6,005 nt of DNA, taken from NCBI GenBank assembly GCA_012965075.1, contig DTSY01000144.1:1-6005 (forward strand), in the 5' to 3' direction. The notes under the pieces were generated by a model. It searched no databases. It was not told the DNA's origin and was given only the letters and a program-made list of their open reading frames with translations. The DNA comes from Gammaproteobacteria bacterium. GTDB taxonomy: Bacteria > Pseudomonadota > Gammaproteobacteria > Magnimaribacterales > Magnimaribacteraceae. A program made the position numbers and the translations under genes. Below are positions 1 through 6,005 of this stretch, one piece after another (position 1 is the first letter of the stretch; each line of letters starts with the position of its first letter).

Positions 1-2
1 AA

Positions 3-1142
3 AATAGACACAAACCAGCTAGAAGGGTCAACAAGCTCTTAGCCAGAACTGATAAGCTACTAGGAGTTATTTTAATTGGGAACAATTTTGTCAATATCCT
101 GGCGTCAGTTTTAGCAACAATAATAGCGATTGAAATTTGGGGAAATACTGGAGTTATTTATGTAACAATAGTTTTGACGCTAATTATTCTTATATTTGCT
201 GAAGTCACCCCAAAAACTATTGCTGCACTTAAACCAGAGAGTATCGCTTTTCCTGCTTCATTCTTTCTAAAACCTTTACTAAAGATCTTGGAACCCTTGG
301 TTGCTTTAATAGGCCTAATATCAAATTCTTTGGTAAAACTGTTAGGCATTAATCCTGAAAAAGAATTCGAAGAAGAACTAAGTCCTGAAGAATTAAGAAA
401 CTTATTACTTTCTTCAGGCATGCCAAAAAGACAACTAGACATGATACTGGGCATTTTTGACATGGATTATCTGTCAGTAAACGATGTGATGATTACAAAG
501 AACGAAATTGTAGGGATCAACATTAAAGATAATATAGAGAATATAGTAAAAAATTTAAACACCCTTAGATATACCTATATTCCGCTTTATAAAGATACTA
601 TCGATAACATATCTGGATTTATAAGCTCAAATAAAAAAGCGGGTTTTTTGAGCTTAGACAACCCAAGCAAAACTTCTTTAAAGGCTTTTATAGAGGATCC
701 TTTGTTTATTCCTGAAAACACGCCTTTAATCACACAATTAGCTAACTTCCAAGTAGAAAATAAACGTGTTGGATTAATAGTAGATGAATATGGAGATATT
801 GAAGGACTTATTACCCTTAGAGATATTTTAGAAATAATAGTGGGTGAAATTACATCCGATACATTAGAGAAAATGGATATTATGCCTCAGGCTGACGGTT
901 CATTTATGTTAGAAGGTAGTATGATGATAAGAGATATTAATAAAAGGATTAATTGGGAATTACCGACTGATGGCCCTAAAACTCTTAGTGGACTCATTTT
1001 AGAAACTGCTCAATCTATACCGGAGAGTAATGTTGGAATTAAAATTGGAGAATATAGATTTGAAACCGTTTTGATTAAAGACAATGTTGTAAAAATGGCT
1101 AAGGCTGAGAGAATTGAAATAGAGGAAGAAGAAGAGGATTGA
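3..1142 (+). CDS. CorB/YfjD-type CNNM transporter (DUF21, CBS pair, CorC domain), 5' end missing
   Basis: This is an inner-membrane protein of the CNNM/CorC family, implicated in Mg2+ (and Co2+) transport. The frame is open from position 3 with no upstream start, so the gene begins outside the window; a TTG at 174 is internal. There are 379 residues visible. The family is usually about 420-430 long, so roughly 40-50 are missing. Visible residues 1-95 are the end of the DUF21 membrane domain, with the conserved IGNNFVNILAS stretch (from about residue 25) and the EVTPKT motif (about 67-72). Two CBS domains follow at about 158-212 and 228-282; the second has the hallmark VGLIVDEYGDIEGL. A CorC/HlyC domain lies at about 292-370, and the protein ends in an acidic tail (EIEEEEED). 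The order and wording closely match E. coli YfjD. One oddity is that the usual MVPR-type motif opening CBS1 reads VMITKNEIVG here. The stop lies 2 bases before the mscS start, so the two genes are likely co-transcribed. The family call is secure; the transported ion is inferred from relatives. Confidence 0.93.
   Translation, partial: NRHKPARRVNKLLARTDKLLGVILIGNNFVNILASVLATIIAIEIWGNTGVIYVTIVLTLIILIFAEVTPKTIAALKPESIAFPASFFLKPLLKILEPLVALIGLISNSLVKLLGINPEKEFEEELSPEELRNLLLSSGMPKRQLDMILGIFDMDYLSVNDVMITKNEIVGINIKDNIENIVKNLNTLRYTYIPLYKDTIDNISGFISSNKKAGFLSLDNPSKTSLKAFIEDPLFIPENTPLITQLANFQVENKRVGLIVDEYGDIEGLITLRDILEIIVGEITSDTLEKMDIMPQADGSFMLEGSMMIRDINKRINWELPTDGPKTLSGLILETAQSIPESNVGIKIGEYRFETVLIKDNVVKMAKAERIEIEEEEED
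1134..1138 (+). promoter_or_regulatory. Shine-Dalgarno site for the MscS gene inside the end of the corB-like gene
   Basis: GAGGA lies 6 bases before the ATG at 1145. It falls in the codons for the acidic tail of the upstream protein, so the upstream coding sequence doubles as the ribosome binding site. The spacing decides the start. It suits ATG 1145, or less well ATG 1148, and leaves no spacer for the alternative TTG at 1139. Confidence 0.7.
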
Positions 1143-1144
1143 AA

Positions 1145-2227
1145 ATGATGAACAATTTTATTGAGATTTTAAAAGAAACTTGGAACACAGGAATAAGAGG
1201 ATTTGGAATCGGTGAAATTATTATTTGTTTAGTAATAATTTTATTGAGTTGGTTGTTGGGAAAATTCTTCTCTAATAAATTAATTGATTGGTTAGGTAAA
1301 AAGGCTGATCAAACCGAAAATGAATTAGATGATCAAATTATAGAATCTCTAAGAGGCCCCTTAGGTCTTATTCCGATAGTTTTCGGTTTTTATTTGATAA
1401 CTTTTTATCTACCTCTCGAAGGATCTCTAGACTTTTTTGCTACCACTTTCGTAAAGATGTTAGTAATCTTCGCAATTTTTAGTGTCTTAGCAAACCTAGC
1501 AGGACCTCTTCTTTCCTTACTAAGTACTAAATTCATGACTGAGGCAATGAAGGATTGGTTAAGAAGAGCTATCGAAGTCATTGTATGGATTATTGCTGTG
1601 GCTATGATCTTAGATATATGGGGTATAGCAGTGGGTCCCATTATTGCAGGATTAGGTCTTTTTGGGGTTGCTCTGGCTCTGGGAGCTCAAGATGTATTTA
1701 AGAATATTTTTGCCGGTATTTTCATTTTAAGCGAAAACAGGTTCCAAAAAGGAGACAGAATAAGAATTGGTGACTCTCTTCATGGAATAGTTGACCACAT
1801 TGGATTTAGATCTACCACGGTCAAACTTTTTGATTCTTCACCTGTTTTTGTGCCCAACGCTGACTTATCCGATGCTCAAGTAGTCAATCATCAAATGATG
1901 GAGGTTAGAAGAATAGATTGGAAAATCAATCTAACCTATAACACTAAAATAGAGCAATTCAAGAAGATATGTTTTGAGATAGAGGCTTACATAAAAGACA
2001 AGAAAAATTTACCCGTTGATTTAACTAAAGATAACTTTGTAAAAGTTTCAGAACTAGGCTCCAGCTCCATTGATCTCAGGCTAATTTGTCATACTGACCC
2101 AGTGGGCTTTGTGGATTTTAGTGATCTGAAAGAAAAACTGATATTTAAAATAATAGAAGCTGTTGAATCGAACGATTCTGACTTTGCTTTCCCAAGTCAG
2201 TCTATTTATGTTGAAAACCAGTCCTAA
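1145..2227 (+). CDS. MscS-family small-conductance mechanosensitive channel
   Basis: This is an inner-membrane channel that would open under membrane tension and release solutes during hypo-osmotic shock. It has 360 residues from ATG 1145. Hydrophobic segments lie at about 22-42, 71-92, 97-126 and 142-162, followed by the pore-lining helix at about 163-194. That helix shows the family's Gly/Ala pattern (IIAGLGLFGVALALGAQD, then KNIFAGIFI). The cytoplasmic beta domain follows directly (FQKGDRIRIG, GIVDHIGFRSTTVK, FVPNADL at about 200-241). The C-terminal alpha/beta domain closes with FPSQSIYVEN at about 349-358. Five membrane segments make it longer than three-helix E. coli MscS (286 residues) and nearer in layout to YnaI-type channels. 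I therefore give no gene symbol. The start was chosen for its Shine-Dalgarno spacing; a TTG at 1139 would overlap the upstream stop and add two residues. It follows the CorB-type gene by 2 bases and is probably translated with it. The family call is secure; conductance and gating threshold cannot be read from sequence. Confidence 0.93.
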   Translation: MMNNFIEILKETWNTGIRGFGIGEIIICLVIILLSWLLGKFFSNKLIDWLGKKADQTENELDDQIIESLRGPLGLIPIVFGFYLITFYLPLEGSLDFFATTFVKMLVIFAIFSVLANLAGPLLSLLSTKFMTEAMKDWLRRAIEVIVWIIAVAMILDIWGIAVGPIIAGLGLFGVALALGAQDVFKNIFAGIFILSENRFQKGDRIRIGDSLHGIVDHIGFRSTTVKLFDSSPVFVPNADLSDAQVVNHQMMEVRRIDWKINLTYNTKIEQFKKICFEIEAYIKDKKNLPVDLTKDNFVKVSELGSSSIDLRLICHTDPVGFVDFSDLKEKLIFKIIEAVESNDSDFAFPSQSIYVENQS

Positions 2228-2258
2228 AAAAACAACCATTAATAAAGACTCCAAAAGA

Positions 2259-4028
2259 TTAAAACCAAGTGTTCATAATTACTGGGATCGAGATACATAT
2301 AATTAAAATCTCTAAAGGCAGACCTAATTTCCAGTAATCTCCAAACCTATAGTTACCTGGTCCCATCACTAAAGTGTTGCATTGATGTCCTATTGGAGAA
2401 AGAAAAGCACAGCTTGCTCCGACAGCTACAGCCATTAAAAAAGGCTCAATAGGCTGACTCAATTGTTCAGCTACTTGTATTGAAAGGGGTGCCATTATGA
2501 CTGCCGTTGCAGCATTATTGATTAAATCAGAAATAAACATAGTAAATACAAGGATAACTACTAATACCCAAGCCACATGTACATCTGCAAAGTAGGTCGT
2601 TATAAAATTAGCTGAGGTTACTGTTAATCCTGAGCTGGTTAAAGCTCCTCCAATAGGAATCATAGCTCCAAGCATAACCACCACAGGCCATTCAATATGC
2701 CTGTACAAGCCATTGCCCGTCAGTAGCCTTCTGGAAGCATAAGCCAGAACACAAATAAGAAAAGCCACGATAATATTAACGTTAAAAAAGATAACTGCTA
2801 TAAGTGCAATTCCAAATATAAGCAAAGCTTGCACTACCTTAGAAGTATCTCTGATTACATCAAGTTCTCTTTGCCAAAGAGGCATTAAGCCCAATAGTTC
2901 TAGTTTTTCTGCCGCTCTATCTTCGGTGTCCCTACTAGAAAGAAGTAAGACATCTCCGGCTTTGAATATTTCTCTTGCCAACCTTCTTCTAAACTTGGTT
3001 CCCTTTCGCCACAAGCCTAGTAGTGAAAATACTCCTCCAGCCATACGTTTAAAATAATTGTACTTACGTCCTATCAGTCTTGATCTAGGTGTGATCATGG
3101 CCTCAATTTCGCCTAATTCACCTATCTGTGTATGGTCTTTTAGTTCAGGATCAATTACTAATCCAAATTGAGTTTGTATCCCCGCTACGTCGTCTGGTGA
3201 AATTTTCAGCACGAGTATCTGTAAAGCTTCAAAAGTCTCTAGATGATGATGCTTTCTAATAGTACCCTTATCTGAAACTACTCCCATTAAAACGTTATCT
3301 GGTCCAAGTTTACTTGTCAGCTCATGTATCCTCTTGCCAACCAAGTCGCTCTGTTCATCAACCGTCATTTCTACTAAATAATCTTGTATATCCAACAAAG
3401 GTCTTTGTGCACCAGCTTCTTCTCTCAATTTAACCAAGCGCCAACCTATTAAAGCTATAAAGACTATGCCCAAGAGACTAATGGGTAAACCGGCAAAAGC
3501 AAAATCAAAGAATTCAAATGTCTGGTTAGCGTAGTCTTCTCTAAACTCAGAAATAATGATATTAGGTGGAGTCCCAATCTTGGTGTTCATCCCACCTAGA
3601 ATAGAGGCAAAAGCTAAAGGCATTAGAAACTTTGATGGATTCCATTTCATTTTCTGGGTTATGCCTATAGTTATAGGTAAGAGCATGGCCATGGCACCAA
3701 TGTTATTCATAAAAGAGGACAGAAAACCAGCCACAAACATTAGAAGAACCAGGAACTGGATTTCTCCTGTGATCCTCTGCTTTAACAAATCTCCTATCAT
3801 GCCTATGAATCCAGATTTTTCTAACCCTTTACTTATTAAAAGTACCAACGCTACTGTAATCACAGCAGGATGCCCAAAACCTAAAAAAGCTTCTTTGGCA
3901 GGAATGAGTCCTAACAACACCATCAGGGCTAGAGCCGTTAGTGTTACTCCGTCATATCGCCACTTACCCCATATGAGAAAGGCCAATAATCCAATGATTA
4001 CTAGTGCAACCTGTAGTTGAGGATCCAT
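2259..4028 (-). CDS. SLC13/DASS-type permease with two internal TrkA-C (RCK_C) domains
   Basis: This is a 589-residue inner-membrane permease of the ion-transporter superfamily that includes sodium:sulfate and sodium:dicarboxylate symporters. The membrane region is split in two. The N-terminal half (about 5-200) contains SSFMNNIGAMAMLLP (104-118) and the substrate-loop signature ILGGMNTKIGTPPNIIIS (143-160). The C-terminal half (about 398-589) repeats the pattern as SDLINNAATAVIMAP (500-514) and AFLSPIGHQCNTLVMGPG (541-558), ending in RFGDYWKLGLPLEI (561-574). Between them lie two soluble RCK_C-like domains at about 211-295 and 302-375. The second carries MITPRSRLIGRK and FKAGDVLLL, typical of these ligand-sensing modules. 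The ATG at 4028 is the only reasonable start: an in-frame stop lies just upstream and the next Met (36) would remove the first helix. However, no good Shine-Dalgarno sequence precedes it. A terminator separates it from the PuuD-like gene upstream, so it needs its own promoter in a short spacer. Relatives with RCK_C inserts include sulfate transporters, but the substrate cannot be decided here. Confidence 0.9.
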   Translation of the reverse strand: MDPQLQVALVIIGLLAFLIWGKWRYDGVTLTALALMVLLGLIPAKEAFLGFGHPAVITVALVLLISKGLEKSGFIGMIGDLLKQRITGEIQFLVLLMFVAGFLSSFMNNIGAMAMLLPITIGITQKMKWNPSKFLMPLAFASILGGMNTKIGTPPNIIISEFREDYANQTFEFFDFAFAGLPISLLGIVFIALIGWRLVKLREEAGAQRPLLDIQDYLVEMTVDEQSDLVGKRIHELTSKLGPDNVLMGVVSDKGTIRKHHHLETFEALQILVLKISPDDVAGIQTQFGLVIDPELKDHTQIGELGEIEAMITPRSRLIGRKYNYFKRMAGGVFSLLGLWRKGTKFRRRLAREIFKAGDVLLLSSRDTEDRAAEKLELLGLMPLWQRELDVIRDTSKVVQALLIFGIALIAVIFFNVNIIVAFLICVLAYASRRLLTGNGLYRHIEWPVVVMLGAMIPIGGALTSSGLTVTSANFITTYFADVHVAWVLVVILVFTMFISDLINNAATAVIMAPLSIQVAEQLSQPIEPFLMAVAVGASCAFLSPIGHQCNTLVMGPGNYRFGDYWKLGLPLEILIICISIPVIMNTWF

Positions 4029-4064
4029 TTCGGCATTTTAACCGGACCTAATTATTATTGCTCC

Positions 4065-4093
4065 AAAAAAAAGAGGGCCTTAAAGCCCTCTTT
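4065..4093 (-). terminator. Rho-independent terminator of the PuuD-like gene
   Basis: A perfect 9-bp stem pairs AAAGAGGGC (4070-4078) with GCCCTCTTT (4085-4093) around a six-base loop. Read on the minus strand, the stem runs straight into eight T residues (the A run at 4065-4072). It sits 15 bases past the stop of the PuuD-like gene and before the start of the permease gene, so it should end the former and isolate the latter. Confidence 0.9.
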
Positions 4094-4108
4094 GTCTTAT
4101 TTGTCAAT

Positions 4109-4747
4109 TTATAAATAATAACTAATACTAGACAGCACAACAGTCAACACAAATCCAGAGATTATTACGTCCCTAACCGAAGTTATAACACCAAACATTT
4201 TTCCCCATATTGCGTTTGCTTGAATTGCCAAAATGATAAATATACCGGCTAAGAAAGCCGTGGAGCTCATATCCCCTTGAACCATTAAATATCCCCCGTG
4301 CGGTAGATGAGCGGATGAAACCATAAAGTAAAGCATTGGCAGTGAGAACAAAGTGTTTGTTCTTGAAGCCAAACCTGCCTTTGGTCCGGCAATGCCTGGA
4401 TCACCTTCTTTTAGTCCAATGACAATCTTCTGATTAGGCCAGATAATTCCCCAAACATTAAGCATCATAAAGGTACCCATAGTGACACCAAGAATGATAT
4501 CTAGATTAACTCTTAGGGTAATCGAATAAAGCAGATACAGGCCGGTTATAAAAGTAAATAGAGCGGCCCATCGAAACCACCATAAAGCTCTGGGTGCTAG
4601 CTTAGCAACAGCATCTTTTCTCGCTTCTTCTTCGGCTTCCTTAAAATATTCAGTTTGGACAAAGTTAAAATAATATAAAAGTCCAATCCAGGTGACACCG
4701 ACTAAGATATGCCCCCAACGAAACAACATGTTAACTAAATCTTCCAT
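4109..4747 (-). CDS. PuuD-like (Urate_ox_N family) six-helix membrane protein without cytochrome c domain
   Basis: This 212-residue integral membrane protein resembles the N-terminal membrane domain of urate hydroxylase PuuD. In PuuD that domain is joined to a C-terminal cytochrome c domain and oxidises urate to 5-hydroxyisourate. Family-like motifs are FRWGHILVGVTWIGLLYYFN (9-28), ALWWFRWAALFTFITG (54-69), LNVWGIIWPNQKIVIG (96-111) and ASRTNTLFSLPMLYFM (127-142) followed by SSAH (144-147). About six hydrophobic helices fall at 7-29, 56-75, 83-103, 131-145, 163-182 and 187-211. His13, His147 and His150 could bind haem or take part in catalysis; this is inference. The protein stops before any CXXCH haem-attachment motif, so the electron-accepting half is absent. 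No other purine-breakdown gene is visible nearby. The start is firm: AGGAGGGG lies just upstream of the ATG. The gene is flanked by terminators on both sides and is probably transcribed alone. The family is likely; activity on urate is doubtful. Confidence 0.8.
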   Translation of the reverse strand: MEDLVNMLFRWGHILVGVTWIGLLYYFNFVQTEYFKEAEEEARKDAVAKLAPRALWWFRWAALFTFITGLYLLYSITLRVNLDIILGVTMGTFMMLNVWGIIWPNQKIVIGLKEGDPGIAGPKAGLASRTNTLFSLPMLYFMVSSAHLPHGGYLMVQGDMSSTAFLAGIFIILAIQANAIWGKMFGVITSVRDVIISGFVLTVVLSSISYYL

Positions 4748-4751
4748 ATAA

Positions 4752-4759
4752 CCCCTCCT
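4752..4759 (-). promoter_or_regulatory. Strong Shine-Dalgarno site for the PuuD-like gene
   Basis: On the minus strand AGGAGGGG precedes the ATG at 4747, with its AGGAG core 7 bases away. It is the best ribosome binding site in the window and fixes the start of the PuuD-like gene. Confidence 0.85.
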
Positions 4760-4765
4760 GTGAGA

Positions 4766-4781
4766 TTATCTTACAAGATAA
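4766..4781. repeat. 16-base inverted repeat upstream of the PuuD-like gene, possible operator
   Basis: TTATCTTACAAGATAA has perfect 7-base arms (TTATCTT / AAGATAA) around a central AC. It lies 19 bases before the PuuD-like start codon, just outside its ribosome binding site. On the minus strand it overlaps GATAAT (4765-4770), a 5-of-6 match to a sigma-70 -10 box. The only -35-like hexamer, TTCATA (4790-4795), is 19 bases away, which is longer than ideal. The repeat is seen directly; its use as a promoter/operator is inference. AT-rich palindromes of this size can also occur by chance. Confidence 0.35.
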
Positions 4782-4807
4782 AGGGGAACTATGAAAATTT
4801 TTGGATA

Positions 4808-4837
4808 AGAAAAAGAAAAGGCCCCGAAGGGCCTTTT
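4808..4837 (-). terminator. Rho-independent terminator of groEL with a UUCG tetraloop
   Basis: On the minus strand, just after the groEL stop, AAAAGGCCC (4829-4837) pairs perfectly with GGGCCTTTT (4816-4824) around a TTCG loop. A T-rich tail (complement of 4808-4819) follows. C(UUCG)G loops are exceptionally stable. The stem can extend by about 3 bp with one bulged base. The plus strand also reads a T-rich run after the stem, but no plus-strand gene ends here. Confidence 0.9.
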
Positions 4838-4842
4838 TCTTA

Positions 4843-6005
4843 TTACATCATGCCGCCCATTCCATCCATTCCAGGAGGCATTCCTCCAGGCATTCCACCT
4901 GAATTTTCTTCCGGAATTTCAGAAACCATGGCTTCAGTTGTAATCATTAGACCCGCAACTGACCCAGCAGCCTGAAGTGCAGTTCTTGTTACTTTTGCAG
5001 GATCAAGAATACCCATTTTGATCATATCTCCATACTCTCCGGTAGCAGCGTTAAAACCAAAATTACCTTTTCCTGCTTTTACCTTGTCTAAAACAACAGA
5101 AGCTTCTTCTCCTGCATTACTGGTAATTTGTCTTAGCGGAATCTCCATTGCTCTCAAAGCGATGCTGATACCAACATTTTGATCTTCATTTTCTCCTTCA
5201 AGTCCCTCAAGTTTTTGCAGAGCTCTGACTAAAGCAACACCGCCTCCAGCTAGTACACCTTCTTCAACTGCTGCTCTTGTAGAATGAAGAGCATCTTCCA
5301 CTCTTGCTTTCTTTTCTTTCATTTCTACTTCAGAACCTGCACCAACTTTAATTATTGCAACACCACCAGCTAATTTAGCTACACGCTCTTGTAGTTTTTC
5401 ACGGTCGTAATCAGACGAAGTATCTTCTATTTGAGTTCTTATTTGATTGACTCGTCCAGAAATAGTATCGGAAGATCCGGCCCCATCTATAATGGTTGTG
5501 TCTTCTTTGTCGAGTTCGACTCTCTTGGCTTGACCTAAATCCTCAATAGTTGCTCCTTCTAGATTGAGTCCCACTTCTTCACATATCACTGTTCCGCCAG
5601 TCAATATAGCAATATCCTCAAGCATTGCTTTCCTTCTGTCTCCAAAGCCTGGAGCTTTGCAAGCAGAAACTTTAACTACACCTCTCATGTTATTGACTAC
5701 TAAAGTTGCCAAAGCTTCACCTTCAACATCTTCAGCTATAACCAAGAGTGGCCTTCCAGCTTTTGCTACGGATTCAAGGAGTGGAAGTAATTCGCGGATA
5801 TTAGAGATTTTTTTATCATGCAGAAGAATATAGGGGTCTTCCAATTCTGCAGTCATTCTGTCTTGATTATTTATGAAATAGGGAGATAGGTAGCCTCTAT
5901 CGAATTGCATACCCTCTACAACCTCAAGTTCATTCTCAATTCCATTGCCCTCTTCAACAGTGATAACACCTTCTTTACCAACTTTTTGCATCGCCTCTGC
6001 GATAA
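4843..6005 (-). CDS. groEL: Chaperonin GroEL (Hsp60), N-terminal third missing
   Basis: This is the 60-kDa subunit of the cytosolic ATP-driven chaperonin ring that folds proteins together with GroES. The frame stays open to the window edge, encoding IAEAM before the first internal Met, so the gene starts beyond position 6005. The 386 visible residues align with E. coli GroEL from about residue 162 to the end, implying a total near 547. The apical domain keeps the substrate/GroES-binding hydrophobics: RGYLSPYF (E. coli Tyr199, Tyr203, Phe204), LLPLLESV (Leu234, Leu237) and ATLVVN (Leu259, Val263, Val264). The equatorial domain returns with KKARVEDALHSTRAA, which holds the catalytic Asp398 equivalent, EEGVLAGGG, and MGILDPAKVTR (Asp495 region). 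The tail is Gly-Gly-Met rich with prolines (GGMPGGMPPGMDGMGGMM), encoded by degenerate repeated DNA at about 4846-4902. All key visible residues are intact, so the gene looks functional. groES and any heat-shock control site would lie outside the window. It ends at its own terminator. Confidence 0.98.
   Translation of the reverse strand, partial: IAEAMQKVGKEGVITVEEGNGIENELEVVEGMQFDRGYLSPYFINNQDRMTAELEDPYILLHDKKISNIRELLPLLESVAKAGRPLLVIAEDVEGEALATLVVNNMRGVVKVSACKAPGFGDRRKAMLEDIAILTGGTVICEEVGLNLEGATIEDLGQAKRVELDKEDTTIIDGAGSSDTISGRVNQIRTQIEDTSSDYDREKLQERVAKLAGGVAIIKVGAGSEVEMKEKKARVEDALHSTRAAVEEGVLAGGGVALVRALQKLEGLEGENEDQNVGISIALRAMEIPLRQITSNAGEEASVVLDKVKAGKGNFGFNAATGEYGDMIKMGILDPAKVTRTALQAAGSVAGLMITTEAMVSEIPEENSGGMPGGMPPGMDGMGGMM

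Noticed and set aside
174..176. TTG as the start of the CorB-like gene
   Set aside because: The frame is open back to position 3, and the upstream residues (IGNNFVNILAS and so on) are conserved family sequence, so the TTG is internal.
158..463. Minus-strand open frame opposite the CorB-like gene
   Set aside because: It lies wholly within a clear conserved gene, and its translation resembles no protein I recognise.
1139..1141. TTG as the start of the MscS gene
   Set aside because: It directly abuts the Shine-Dalgarno with no spacer, while ATG 1145 has ideal spacing.
1405..1641. Minus-strand open frame opposite the MscS gene
   Set aside because: It is a short, antisense shadow of the conserved membrane segments, with no recognisable protein character.
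3556..4020. Plus-strand open frame of 154 codons opposite the permease gene
   Set aside because: It is antisense to a strongly conserved membrane domain and looks like a composition shadow with no family resemblance.
4051..4059. AATAAT hexamers as a -10 box for the permease gene
   Set aside because: They match 5 of 6 bases, but no credible -35 lies at the proper distance; it would fall inside the terminator stem.
4846..4902. Short tandem DNA repeat
   Set aside because: It is degenerate repetition produced by the Gly/Met/Pro-rich C-terminal tail of GroEL, not a separate repeat element.
4760..4975. Plus-strand open frame giving a Pro-rich peptide (PPIPSIPGGIPPGIPP)
   Set aside because: The proline repeat is only the reverse complement of the groEL Gly-Gly-Met tail, and the frame also runs through the groEL terminator.
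5564..5833. Plus-strand open frame opposite groEL
   Set aside because: It lies inside the conserved apical-domain coding region and has no recognisable protein features.

Overview
This window comes from an AT-rich bacterial chromosome. It holds five protein-coding genes packed closely together, and two of them run off the edges. The proteins look gammaproteobacterial. The CorB/YfjD-type transporter matches the enterobacterial family almost motif for motif. GroEL aligns with E. coli GroEL with only about one residue of length difference and has a Gly-Gly-Met tail. Low GC (judged by eye, not computed), short spacers and this gene content fit a small-genome, probably aquatic gammaproteobacterium such as the SAR86 or SUP05 type. 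That placement is inference and not secure.

Layout. Plus strand, 3-2227: the 3' part of a CNNM/CorB-type membrane transporter with two CBS domains, followed after 2 bases by an MscS-family mechanosensitive channel. The two look like a translationally coupled pair. Minus strand, 6005 down to 2259: the last ~70% of groEL, then a six-helix membrane protein related to the membrane part of urate hydroxylase PuuD, then an SLC13/DASS-type permease with internal TrkA-C (RCK_C) domains. The mscS and permease genes converge with 31 bases between them. On the minus strand, groEL and the PuuD-like gene are each followed by a strong intrinsic terminator, so the three genes are probably separate transcription units rather than one operon.

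How they work together. Four of the five genes encode inner-membrane proteins. The first two concern ion handling and osmotic safety. The permease carries an anion or dicarboxylate of unknown identity and is probably gated or regulated by its cytoplasmic RCK_C domains. GroEL is the housekeeping chaperonin; its groES partner would be expected just beyond position 6005. I see no link between groEL and its downstream neighbours beyond adjacency.

I found no RNA genes, mobile elements, CRISPR arrays, phage genes or defence genes, and no gene-free stretch longer than about 100 bases. Nothing here looks like a new multi-gene system. The points most worth a second look are the PuuD-like protein that lacks its cytochrome c half, and a 16-base inverted repeat just upstream of its gene.
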